Below, one piece after another: positions 53,647 through 61,782 of a stretch of DNA of 64,000 nt. Origin of the DNA: Hymenobacter yonginensis (GTDB taxonomy: Bacteria > Bacteroidota > Bacteroidia > Cytophagales > Hymenobacteraceae); NCBI RefSeq assembly GCF_027625995.1, contig NZ_CP115396.1, positions 1,550,001-1,614,000 on the forward strand. Direction: 5' to 3'. A model generated the notes under the pieces. The model did not search any database. It was not told the origin of the DNA and saw nothing but the letters and a program-made list of their open reading frames with translations. Both the position numbers and the translations under genes were made by a program. The first letter of the stretch is position 1, and each line of letters begins with the position of its first letter.

Positions 53647-53997
53647 TCAAGAGCGCTGGCGCCCCCGTGCCGGGACCGGCAGCCCGGCTCCGGGCAGCAG
53701 GCTGGGCGGGGTCTGGAGCTCTTCCAGCAGGCTCAGCGCCTGCCGGGCCTCGCTGAGTTGCAGCTCGCGGCTGCGGGCCGGAAAACTAGCCGGAGCCAGT
53801 AGCTGCCGCACACTGGCCTCCACGCGCGGGGCCAGCGTCGGGGCGCCGGCCAGCAGCACCCACTGCGGTACCTGCTGCAGGTACAGCAGCAGCTCGCGGC
53901 GAATGGTAAAGAGGATGGTCGGGCCGAAGTCGCCGGACTCGGCGCTGGTGTCGAGCTCGGCGCGCAGCTGCTGCAGGCGAAGAAGGGTAGTGGTCAT
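53647..53997 (-). CDS. Small helical protein
   Basis: A 116-residue protein. It contains LLRLQQLRAELDTSAESGDFGP, then FTIRRELLLYLQQVPQWVLLAG and a helix with LSEARQALSLLEEL. It ends in a Pro/Gly/Arg tail. It is like its neighbours in the cluster, with no known family. Confidence 0.45.
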   Translation of the reverse strand: MTTTLLRLQQLRAELDTSAESGDFGPTILFTIRRELLLYLQQVPQWVLLAGAPTLAPRVEASVRQLLAPASFPARSRELQLSEARQALSLLEELQTPPSLLPGAGLPVPARGRQRS

Positions 53998-54098
53998 GGC
54001 AGGGGAATATGCCGGCCTCTACGCCCGGGCATCAGCCCTGGTTGCCATTTTAAGGCCGTTTTAAGGTCGTCAGCACTATATATCCCGTCCTCTTCGTC

Positions 54099-54476
54099 CT
54101 AGCTGCCGGCCGCCGTTGCCGCACTTGTTTCACCGCCCGCTGCCGCTGCGGGCATCAGCCAACAACATGCATGCGAATCCCCCCATGTTTTCTCTCGCTC
54201 TGGCGCCATGGACTCGAGCAGCAGCAAGGCCTGGCAGGCCTGCTGCCGCCGCTGTGTCAGCGGCTGGCCGGTGGCAGGGTGAGCAAAGGCATCGAGCAGG
54301 AAGAAGTATTCTTGCAGCTGGGTGGGCGAGGCCACTACCAGCCGGTAGGTTTCCAGGCCTCCGAGCGTATCGCTGAGCGTGTGTTCGAGGTCGGCGAGCC
54401 AGCGCTCATTTGGGGCTGGGGTGTGAAGCCCGGCGCGCAGGGCGTCGAGTTGAGAGAGCAGGTGGAGCAGATGCAT
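54099..54476 (-). CDS. Small helical protein
   Basis: A 125-residue protein with LLHLLSQLDALRAGLHTPAPNERWLADLEHTLSDTLGGLETYRLVV at its start and TQRRQQACQALLLLESMA later. The low-complexity C-terminal end (AAAAGGETSAATAAGS) is doubtful as coding. Probably a member of the same cluster. Unknown function. Confidence 0.45.
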   Translation of the reverse strand: MHLLHLLSQLDALRAGLHTPAPNERWLADLEHTLSDTLGGLETYRLVVASPTQLQEYFFLLDAFAHPATGQPLTQRRQQACQALLLLESMAPEREKTWGDSHACCWLMPAAAAGGETSAATAAGS

Positions 54477-54705
54477 ACAGGTGCGGTAGGAGGTAAAAGA
54501 GCATACCGGAATTTATATATAATTCCGCTAATGTCACTGGCTATTCATCGAGTGCCAGCGCTCTTTCATCGACTAAAACGCCGAAGCAGCCCGCAAAGTA
54601 CGCACCGGCCGGCAACCGGCCCCAATCATACTATCTGCCGCCACTTCCAGCCGCCCCAACGGCCACATTGCTATCCGCGGCCTTACCCTCTTCTCCCCGC
54701 CATGA

Positions 54706-55216
54706 GTCCTGATCATTCGGTTGGCCGTAGTGTTCGGCACGGAGTACACCACCGAGTATGTGGGCAAGGTGCTGGGCCACGAGGTGACCGAAGCTGAGCT
54801 GGGCCGCAAGTTCTCCATCAAGGGCGAGAAAATTACGGACGAGGCGCTGGGCAAGAATAAGGCGGCCCTCAAGCACCTAATCGAATCCAGAAGCGGCCCG
54901 CTCGTGCCCATCGACAAGACCTAGGGAAAGTATACGTTCCAGTATTTCTCACTGAGCGTTAACGACTGGTCCTATGGACTTATCGAAGTTGAGCCATTTC
55001 AGCGGCCTAGAAGGGGCCGACAACACGCCGGGTCTGCTGGGTTACGTGCTATGGGCCAGAACTAGCTGGTTTACCAACTTTACCAAGGCCCCGGCCTACG
55101 TGGGCGAGGCCCCGCCGGCCGTCATCGCCACCGCCCATGCCTTTCAGCAGGGCAAGGGCTACGCCAAGGGCGTGCAGATCTACGCCGGCGACGTCATCGA
55201 AAAGCCTGCCACCTAA
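54706..55216 (+). pseudogene. Decayed gene of unknown family
   Basis: One frame reads VVFGTEYTTEYVGKVLGHEVTEAELGRKFSIKGEKITDEALG, then KHLIESRSG, an in-frame stop at 54922, then YTFQYFSLSVNDWSYGL. A frame change near 55000 continues as LEGADNTPGLLGYV up to GVQIYAGDVIEKPAT. No start codon in frame. I cannot name the parent. Confidence 0.5.
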
Positions 55217-55440
55217 GCAATGGAGCAGCCATCCTTGCCCCAGCTACTGCCGGAAGTCGCGGAGGAATAGCTAACATAACGCCCTGTGTTATCGAGGTCC
55301 AGCGACTACGGCGCAAAATCGACTTTCGCTGGCTCACGCTGGCGGAGGCCGATGAGCTGGCGAAGGATCCGCTCTTCACCTACTTGGTCACTCGGGAAGC
55401 CTGGAAGCGCCGGCCGCCAGTAGGAAAACGAAATTAGGTT
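55217..55440 (+). pseudogene. Decayed coding fragment
   Basis: A piece starting MEQPSLPQLLPEVAEE ends at a stop, then a different frame reads VIEVQRLRRKIDFRWLTL, EADELAKDPLFTYLV and EAWKRRPPVG with a stop at about 55437. Probably a broken gene. Parent unknown. Confidence 0.4.
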
Positions 55441-56227
55441 TGTGAGAGAAGCGATACGTGGGACGAAAATGCCTCAGGCTTTGGCTAGGGCGTTTATGCG
55501 TTTGATGCCGTCCTGGCACGTGCAATAGGCTCCAACTGGGGAGTTGGAGCCTGGGCGTTGGTTGTGGGGAAGGAGCGGGGTATTTGGTAAGAACGGGTAT
55601 ATGTTATGCGCTTACGCCGCAGTCTGCGTTGGGGCGGAAGAAGCAGGCAGGCCGCCGAGCAACATCAGGGCAACCAAGGGAAGGAGTGGAGAAGTAGCGT
55701 TCATGCAAGTAGGGCGCAGTAGAAGGGTACGATAAGGTCAGCAAGGTAGCGCCCCGGGGAGGCCTACTCAAGGACAATAGGATTGATTTTGTGACATTAA
55801 CTTTTTGAATACTAAAAAGCATAATAGGAAGGTAGATAATAGAAAGCTAGCTTGTTTTGCGTCCGCTTCACCCGCGGTTGGCCATGGCAGTTTTGCGGAA
55901 TACAAACCCCTAACTCACCTGCTGGCCATCGGCCCGGTGCCAGAGCCACCAACAGCTGCCCTACCACGAAGGGCGATAGCCCGGCGCCGGTGGGGGCCCG
56001 GGCTGATAGGCGAGTCGTCAGAAATGGCGGCACTGCTGTGCACGATGGGCGAGGGCCAGTGCCAGCAGGATGAGCGCACCGCCATCTGGGTCCGTGAACT
56101 GACCGTGACGTAGCAACTATACCACCTGGACCAGGCGTACAACATCTTCTAAGAAAGTGAACCAGCAAATCGGCGTGACTTGCTGATCAAGCGTTCAGAT
56201 TAGGGCGTTATTCTGAACGGTTTTACT
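55441..56227. other. Long region without a convincing gene
   Basis: Nearly 800 bp with only short frames, some showing weak coding flavour (DERTAIWVRELTVT near 56080-56110). I see no intact gene, no repeats and no RNA gene. It probably is decayed former coding DNA. Confidence 0.4.
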
Positions 56228-56278
56228 ACCCACGCAAATGCCCCCGAAAAACCGCGTTTTGGGGGCGTTTGCGTGGGT
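56228..56278 (-). terminator. Long hairpin, probable terminator
   Basis: Arms 56228-56251 and 56256-56278 pair with two irregularities over 23 bases. It lies 41 bp past the end of the minus-strand 56320 gene. Confidence 0.7.
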
Positions 56279-56319
56279 ACTCTGGTCACTTCTTACAGTG
56301 GTTTGTTTGGCAACTATGA

Positions 56320-56961
56320 TCATTGCCTGCCCCATTCTTGGTTGCGCTCAATGAAGGCAACTACTCCTTCGGCTTTCGTCAGGTATACTGCTATGACCCG
56401 CGGCCGTGAGTTCCCTCCCAGATTGTCGTTAAAGAGCGTAAGCACGTTGGGATATAAACGCCCTGCAAATAAAATAGGGCCTATTGAGAGCCGTCTTTCT
56501 TCAACTTCGAGTATAGGAGCAGAAAAATTGTATGAACTCCATTGCAGGGTTGCGCTGAATGGCTCATAGGGGTTTGTAGCAGCGAGTACGAAGGTATTTG
56601 TTACTTCTGCCGATGCAGCAACCGAATCGGTGCGCACCAAGCGTACCTCAGTGTAGTCACGGGTATAGTCAGGGCACGAAGGTCCATTGGTCCCTAGGTT
56701 TCCCATACGCGGTACGTTCGGGTCGTGGGCTGCACTAGGTACGTGCGCTCGTAGCCTGCCTGCGGTGCTGCGGAAGCGTAGTACGTTCCCGGCTATGTAG
56801 GGCGCCGCCCAAGCGCGTTGCGCTTCCGACAAGGAAAAAGATGGTGCCTCATCACAGTCATTGCTGCATGCTGGTAGCAGAGTTAGTGCACTCAAGCAAA
56901 GCACAGGTAGTGATGGCAACCGTTGGGAGCTTGTTGCGGATCGGGTAAATATCGAATGCAT
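56320..56961 (-). CDS. Hypothetical lipoprotein
   Basis: A 213-residue protein with a lipoprotein signal; lipobox Cys in LTLLPACSN. The mature part contains FSLSEAQRAWAAPYIAGNVLRFRST, CPDYTRDYTEVRLVR, SATLQWSSYNFSAPILEVE, and a C-terminal IAVYLTKAEGVVAFIERNQEWG. It is rich in beta-like segments. Family unknown. It ends in a long hairpin. Confidence 0.7.
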   Translation of the reverse strand: MHSIFTRSATSSQRLPSLPVLCLSALTLLPACSNDCDEAPSFSLSEAQRAWAAPYIAGNVLRFRSTAGRLRAHVPSAAHDPNVPRMGNLGTNGPSCPDYTRDYTEVRLVRTDSVAASAEVTNTFVLAATNPYEPFSATLQWSSYNFSAPILEVEERRLSIGPILFAGRLYPNVLTLFNDNLGGNSRPRVIAVYLTKAEGVVAFIERNQEWGRQ

Positions 56962-57027
56962 GGAGAGCAGGATAATGATTGTATGATGAAGAGGGTATCA
57001 GTAAGCACCCACTGGACAGTGTTTTTG

Positions 57028-57035
57028 TAGCTTTG
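57028..57035 (+). promoter_or_regulatory. -7 promoter box TAGCTTTG
   Basis: A perfect TAnnTTTG box 18 bp before the ATG at 57053, with the same spacing as at 28644-28651 in front of a paralogue. Confidence 0.6.
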
Positions 57036-57052
57036 AGCCTACCATCTGCGAC

Positions 57053-57472
57053 ATGCCGTACTCTGCTCACCATCCTGTTTACTTTGAGAATGCCGTTGGG
57101 CGCATTCTGGAACATCCCGAAGGTTATGCCTGGGTGATATATAAGGATACGCGCCGGGGGATAACGGAATTCCGTGCCCTGCTCACGCACCTCGGTCAGC
57201 TACTGCTGCGCCGCGGGTGGAGCCGCATTCTGGTAGATATGCATCTGATTCAGCCGTTGTCGGAGCCAGAGAAGCAGTTTCTGGTAGACGAATGGTACTC
57301 CCGTAAAATTGCCCGTCCGGAGCACGTCTGCGTGGCCTACCTGGCGGCGCAGGATGCTGTTTCCCGGCTCTCCATTCATCAGATTCAGGCGGAGGCCCGC
57401 AAGGAAAACACGTCGGATGCGTTTCAGACGCTAGCGGAGGCACAGGCATATCTACTTACCTGTCCCCTCTAA
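57053..57472 (+). CDS. STAS/SpoIIAA-like small protein (family member 4)
   Basis: A 139-residue protein. Features shared with members 1-3: an N-terminal YFENAVGRILEHPEGYAWVIY segment, a helix with LLTHLGQLLLRRGWSRILVDMHLIQPL, then EWYSRKIARPEHVCVAYLA, and a C-terminal AEAQAYLL. HPEGY here matches HPGRY of the 29104 protein. A resolvase pseudogene begins 13 bp after its stop codon. Unknown function. Confidence 0.63.
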   Translation: MPYSAHHPVYFENAVGRILEHPEGYAWVIYKDTRRGITEFRALLTHLGQLLLRRGWSRILVDMHLIQPLSEPEKQFLVDEWYSRKIARPEHVCVAYLAAQDAVSRLSIHQIQAEARKENTSDAFQTLAEAQAYLLTCPL

Positions 57473-57484
57473 AGGTATCTGCTT

Positions 57485-57970
57485 ATGAGAGATGCCATCT
57501 ATGCTCGCATGAGTACCCGCGACAAGGGCCAGGACAACGAGAGCCAGCTGCGTGCCTTCGCCAAGCGGCTGGGCTACACGGTATATAAAGAGTACCTCGA
57601 CACTGAATCAGGTGGCAAGACCGAGCGGCCTCAGTTTCAGTAACTCTTCACGGATGCGTACCAGCGCCGCTTCGACGTGGTACTGTTCTGGGCGCTGGAC
57701 CGGTTTAGCCGCGAAGGCACTATTGAAACGCTCCATCACCTGCAGCGACTCTCGCACGCGGGCGTGTAGTTCAAAAGTTAATCCGAGCAGTACTTGGACT
57801 CGACCGGTATGTTCAAGGAGGCCATTATCAGCATCCTGGCCATCATTGCCAATCAGGAGCGAGTGCTGCGGCTGGAGGCCACTGGCATATCTACCCGGGC
57901 CATCGCCACCGGCATGGAGCTTTCACCGAGCACGGTGGCCAAGTATCTACTAAGTGCAGAAGCTCAATAA
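57485..57970 (+). pseudogene. Serine recombinase (resolvase) pseudogene
   Basis: The frame from ATG 57485 has IYARMSTRDKGQDNESQLRAFAKRLGY, with the catalytic Ser in ARMST, then VLFWALDRFSREGTIETLHH. Three in-frame stops interrupt it (after RPQFQ, AGV and FKS) without frame shifts. An internal deletion joins IIANQER directly to RLEATGISTRAIA, so part of the dimer/helix region is gone. The C-terminal helix-turn-helix (MELSPSTVAKYL) remains. It is inactive as it stands. Confidence 0.85.
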
Positions 57971-57992
57971 TTGTCGAAGCTCAATAATTGTC
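57959..57992. repeat. Tandem direct repeat, 2 x 17 bp
   Basis: The 17-base unit gaagctcaataattgtc occurs twice in a row at the 3' end of the resolvase pseudogene. It could be a replication-slippage duplication. Confidence 0.8.
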
Positions 57993-58090
57993 GAATGTAG
58001 TAGCTACCTGCGAGCTTGCCGCCTTAAATGGGGGACAGCCGTTATCTTGCGAGCTTCCTAAAACCAGCAACCTCCCAAAATGAACAGTCG

Positions 58091-58516
58091 ATGCTGCATC
58101 ATATCATCTACATGAGTCGGGGCATACAACCGATGCAAGATCATGAACTGCGGGCCTTGCTAGAGCAGGCGCAACAAGCCAATGCGGAGCAGGATATTAC
58201 GGGAGCCTTAATTTATGGCGACCACCAATTCATGCAAATCATTGAAGGAGAAGAGTCGCGTCTGGCCTCACTTTATGCAAAGCTCCTGAATGACCCGCGC
58301 CATACCAGTGTGGTGAAACTGGCGGACAAGCAAATCAACGAGCGCAGTTTCTCTTCCTGGTCGATGGCATTTCATGCAGCGTCTCCGGAGGAATTCAGCG
58401 AATTAGCCGGCTATGCTGAGCCGGAAACACTTGAATTGAAGAAACCTACCCTTAGCGCGGCTGATACGCTGCTGCTGGAGATGATGCAATCTTTCGTTTT
58501 AAAGAAAACAGATTAA
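58091..58516 (+). CDS. BLUF-domain blue-light receptor
   Basis: A 141-residue protein starting at the ATG at 58091 (MLHHIIYMSRG). It is a stand-alone BLUF (FAD-based blue-light sensor). Key residues are Tyr7 in IIYMS, Asn31 in QQANAEQDITGALIY, Gln49 in HQFMQIIEGEE, and Trp90 in SFSSWSMAF. These fit the flavin-contact Tyr, Asn, Gln and Trp of the family. A short C-terminal helix (TLLLEMMQSF) follows. No output domain is present, so its partner is unknown. It lies next to decayed mobile genes. Confidence 0.92.
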   Translation: MLHHIIYMSRGIQPMQDHELRALLEQAQQANAEQDITGALIYGDHQFMQIIEGEESRLASLYAKLLNDPRHTSVVKLADKQINERSFSSWSMAFHAASPEEFSELAGYAEPETLELKKPTLSAADTLLLEMMQSFVLKKTD

Positions 58517-58526
58517 CGCATTCAGA

Positions 58527-58556
58527 AAGTCCCGCTATAAGGCGGGGCTTTTTTTG
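58527..58556 (+). terminator. Terminator after the BLUF gene
   Basis: An imperfect GC stem (gtcccgc with gcggggc) followed by T7. Confidence 0.8.
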
Positions 58557-58627
58557 TCCTTTTCGCCAGTACCGCTGGGCGTGAGTTTTAGGCTCTGTTT
58601 CACACATCCCAAACTAACCCCAGTTGT

Positions 58628-58971
58628 ATGAGAAACCTAATTGTGGTGCTCTTTGGCGGCATCTGCCTGTTGCTGGCTACTGCCTATAGCGCGCCGGCCC
58701 ACGCCCAGCAGCGAAGCCCTGACCTCACCGTCCTCCACCTGCAGGCGCGCCATGTGCATGTCGACGCTGAGGCGATACCCGTTGCCACCGTGATGTAGCA
58801 TAACTCGTGGCCGGCTTGCCCGACGAGCGCCGCAAGCCCCACCCAGACCGGTTCTACACCCGCTGGCGCCGGGTGCACGGCCGCTGGTAACAGTTCACCT
58901 TCCGAAAAGGCGAGCGAAGCGCCATGGTCACGACGCCGGAGCTTGGCTGGCGAAGTCGACTGTTTGTGTAA
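58628..58971 (+). pseudogene. Decayed small secreted-protein gene
   Basis: From ATG 58628 a signal-like start (NLIVVLFGGICLLLATA) leads to TVLHLQARHVHVDAEAIPVATVM and a stop. Another frame then carries AGLPDERRKPHPDRFYTRWRRVHGRW, an in-frame stop, QFTFRKGERSAMV and a stop at 58971. A frameshift plus a nonsense codon has broken the gene. The family is unknown. Confidence 0.6.
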
Positions 58972-59017
58972 GGATCAATTGAAAAGGGCTCTCAGCAGTA
59001 TGCGAAGAGTCCTTTTG

Positions 59018-59470
59018 TTAAAAGTCCGGCATCTCGGTCAGCTGGTCATCGTCGTCGAACATGCCTAGGTTGCGCAAGTAGGTGGCTGTGATGCTGGCGT
59101 GGGCGTGCCGGGAGTGTCGCTGTACCAGCTCGATGTCCTTGGTGGCCAGCTACAGGTTGATAGCGCCGGTGTGCATAGCCGTAGACCATATGCTCGCCGT
59201 CGAGCAGGCCCACGACCTCCATGACTTTGCGGTTGCGCTTGGCAAACCAGTTCTTGCCTACCGGCACGGGGCCGGGCTGCCGGGCGCGGGTGAAGATGTA
59301 GTAGTTGGGCGAGCGTAGTTCACTTATTAATGCCCGTGTACGGCTTTCGGATGAAGTCCTGCTTGTCCGTATCCCAGATCCGGTAGTCGATATATCACCG
59401 CTTACTCAGGTCGCCGTTGGCGTCAAACAGTTGGGGCTCATACTCAAGCGGGTATATGGGGATGTGATAG
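59018..59470 (-). pseudogene. Tyrosine integrase pseudogene next to tRNA-Met
   Basis: Minus-strand frames carry the start of an integrase (DANGDLSKR, a stop for Trp, YIDYRIWDTDKQDFI), a missing middle, then KNWFAKRNRKVMEVVGL. After a frameshift comes HTGAINL, a stop for Tyr, LATKDIELVQRHSRH and SITATYLRNLG with the catalytic Tyr. The HTGAINL and LRNLG motifs are typical of integrases. It ends 61 bp from the 3' end of tRNA-Met, the normal place for an integrase. Confidence 0.83.
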
Positions 59471-59487
59471 AACGATAAATTTCAACA

Positions 59488-59524
59488 AAAAAAAGGCCCT
59501 TTCTACTGCAGAAAGGGCCTTTTT
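59488..59524 (-). terminator. Terminator of tRNA-Met
   Basis: Stem 59491-59503 with 59511-59523; in the minus-strand transcript it ends in a U-run (plus-strand A8). Confidence 0.87.
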
Positions 59525-59530
59525 ACAAGT

Positions 59531-59603
59531 AGCGGGGACGAGAGTTGAACTCGTGACCTCAGGGTTATGAATCCTGTGCTCTAACCAACTGAGCTACCCC
59601 GCC
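59531..59603 (-). tRNA. tRNA-Met (CAT anticodon)
   Basis: A 73-base cloverleaf on the minus strand: acceptor ggcgggg pairing with ccccgct, D-arm gctcagttggttagagc, anticodon stem aggat/accct with loop containing CAT, and T-arm gagttcaactc. The CAT anticodon could belong to elongator Met, initiator Met or Ile2; first base pair G-T and D-arm features favour elongator Met. The CCA end is not encoded. An integrase relic lies at its 3' side. Confidence 0.95.
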
Positions 59604-59740
59604 GGGTTTTTGGTGCTGCAAAGGTAAGAACAAGATTTGTTCCGGCACAAGCCCTGAAGCAAAAAAAACCCGTGTATATTGCTCCCCTACGGTCTTTGGT
59701 GAATGCTGCGGACCAATAAATTCCTAAGTCTGTTCTGCTT

Positions 59741-60154
59741 ATGCCTCTTTCTGCCACTCGTCACAAACATCGGTTTACCGTCGAATTTCCCATAAATGCT
59801 TCCCCAAAAATCCTGTACCCCTATCTGGCTTCAGCTTCCGGGCTGTCGCAGTGGTTCTGCCAGGATGTGCGCATCGACGAAGATCACCGCTTTAACTTCA
59901 TCTGGGACAACCAGCCGCACTTTGCAGAAATGAACTCGCACCGCACCAATCGCTCGGTGCGTTATGTTTTCCTCGACCAGAACAAGCGCCACATACCGGA
60001 TGCCAACTATCTAGATTTCACGCTGGAAGAGTCGCAGCTGACGCAGGAAGTGTACCTGCGGGTGCTGGACTACTCCGAGGAAACCGACGACGATGAGCTG
60101 CAGGGCATGTGGGAAGGCCTGATCGTGAAGTTGCGTGAACTGGTAGGCGGCTAA
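59741..60154 (+). CDS. START-like (SRPBCC) domain protein
   Basis: A 137-residue protein of the START-like group of Bacteroidota: HRFTVEFPINASPKILYPYLASASGLSQWF at the start, RFNFIWDN, SVRYVFLD, YLDFTLEESQLTQEVYLRVLDYSEE, and a final helix with LQGMWEGLIVKLREL. It has the helix-grip fold and probably binds a small hydrophobic ligand, unknown in this family. Normal length. Confidence 0.9.
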   Translation: MPLSATRHKHRFTVEFPINASPKILYPYLASASGLSQWFCQDVRIDEDHRFNFIWDNQPHFAEMNSHRTNRSVRYVFLDQNKRHIPDANYLDFTLEESQLTQEVYLRVLDYSEETDDDELQGMWEGLIVKLRELVGG

Positions 60155-60268
60155 GCGGGTTTTACGCAGTAGAAAAGCGGAGCGGACGCGAAACGGACAG
60201 TATCTTCGTTTCCGTTCCGCTCTTTTTTGTGGCCCATTTCCGCTTGCGCGCCTGGTCGTCGCTACTGT

Positions 60269-61702
60269 ATGAAAAAACTTGATAAGCTTATTCTGAAGGC
60301 CTTTATGGGGCCGTTCCTGCTCACGCTGGCCGTAGTGGAGTTTATTCTGCTGACGCAGTATATGCTCAAGTACCTCGACGACCTGGTGGGCAAGGACCTG
60401 GGGGCCGAGGTGCTGGTGCAGCTGCTATTCTACTTTGCGGTGCTACTGCTGCCCATTGCCCTGCCGCTGGCCGTGCTGCTGTCGTCGCTGATGACCTTTG
60501 GCACGCTGGGCGAGCACCACGAGCTGACGGCCATCAAGACCTCGGGCATTTCGTTGACCCGCATTCTGCGGCCGGTGCTGCTCACCAGCCTCGCGCTGAT
60601 GGTGGGGGCCTTCTGGTTCAACAACGCCATTGTGCCCAAAGCCAACCTGAAAGCGTTCAGCCTGCTCTGGGATGTGCGGCAGCAGAAGCTCGCCCTCGAC
60701 ATCCGGCCCGGCGTGTTCTACAGCGGCATCCCCGGCTACACCATTAAGGTGAACGACAAGCAGGGCGAAGACGGCGAAATCCTGATGGGCATCATGATTT
60801 ACGACCACACCCAGGGTTCGGGCAACATGCGCGTGATTCTGGCCGACTCCGGCCGCATGTTCACGCGCTTTGGCGGGCAGTACCTGGGCCTAGAGCTGTT
60901 TCGGGGGCAGAGCTACGTGGAGCAGCCCGACGCGCGCAGCCGCTCCGGCGCCACGTTCATCCGGCAGGCCTTCAACCGCAACATGATTACGTTCTCGCTG
61001 AAATCTTTCGACCTGAATCGGACGCAGGTGGAGCTGTTTTCGCAGAACAAGATGATGAAAAACATCCCGCAGCTCGAGTCCTATATCGACTCGCTGCAGG
61101 GACGCCTGCGCACGGAGCGCGGGCAGGTGTCGCGCCAGCTGGCTCCCTATTATACTTACCTGCGCTTCGATACCACCGGGCAGGCCCAAAACCGGCGGGC
61201 CGAGCCGATTCAGGTGGCTGAAACCCGGTTGCCGGCCCTCAATGTGAACGTGCTGGAACAGGCTGCCAATCGGGCCCGCAACGTCCGGGCCTTTGCCGGC
61301 ACCACCGGCGAGCGGCTGGCCAATCTGGCTAAGGAGTCGGGCAACTACCGCATCGAGATTTACCGCAAGTATGTGCAGTCGGTAGCCATTCTGCTGATGT
61401 TTCTGATTGGGGCCCCGCTGGGCGCCATCATCAAAAAAGGCGGCCTGGGCGTACCGATCTTGGTGTCTATTCTGTTCTTCATCGTCTACTACATTCTGTC
61501 CATTATGGGCGAGAAGTACGGGCGGGAAGGCGTGATGCCCGTTACGCTGGGCATGTGGATGTCGACGGTGGCGCTGCTGCCTTTTGGCCTGTTTTTCCTG
61601 TATCAGGCCCGCAACGACTCCGGCCTGCTCGACTGGGACCTGGGGCGTTTCGTGCCCGCCTGGGTGCGCTGGCCAGTCCGGCGCTACAAAAAAGTGGTCT
61701 GA
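60269..61702 (+). CDS. LptF/LptG family permease
   Basis: A 477-residue inner-membrane protein of the LPS-export ABC permease group. It starts at the ATG at 60269 (MKKLDKLILKAFMGPFLLTLAVVEFILL). Three helices lie at the N-terminus (about 15-125), followed by a long periplasmic beta-jellyroll part, then three helices from about 370, with GAPLGAIIKKGGLGVPILVSILFFIVYYILSIMGEK. It pairs with LptB and partners elsewhere to move LPS to the outer membrane. Confidence 0.93.
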   Translation: MKKLDKLILKAFMGPFLLTLAVVEFILLTQYMLKYLDDLVGKDLGAEVLVQLLFYFAVLLLPIALPLAVLLSSLMTFGTLGEHHELTAIKTSGISLTRILRPVLLTSLALMVGAFWFNNAIVPKANLKAFSLLWDVRQQKLALDIRPGVFYSGIPGYTIKVNDKQGEDGEILMGIMIYDHTQGSGNMRVILADSGRMFTRFGGQYLGLELFRGQSYVEQPDARSRSGATFIRQAFNRNMITFSLKSFDLNRTQVELFSQNKMMKNIPQLESYIDSLQGRLRTERGQVSRQLAPYYTYLRFDTTGQAQNRRAEPIQVAETRLPALNVNVLEQAANRARNVRAFAGTTGERLANLAKESGNYRIEIYRKYVQSVAILLMFLIGAPLGAIIKKGGLGVPILVSILFFIVYYILSIMGEKYGREGVMPVTLGMWMSTVALLPFGLFFLYQARNDSGLLDWDLGRFVPAWVRWPVRRYKKVV

Positions 61703-61782
61703 CCGCTCGCTATTCGTTGTTCGGCACGGGCTATACTTCTGAATCAGGCAACGGGAAACAAACAACAAACCACTATTTTTTC

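Noticed and set aside
55805-56113. A 102-codon frame in the decayed region
   Set aside because: Mixed coding flavour, no start signal and no family; treated as part of the decayed gap.
57485-57970. Programmed readthrough of the resolvase frame
   Set aside because: Three stops plus an internal deletion are better explained by decay; no readthrough context was seen.
46200-59531. A second copy of the tRNA-Met 3' end as att site
   Set aside because: I looked for the agcggggacgagagttgaac word on the left side and saw no convincing copy by eye. It may lie outside the window or be degraded.
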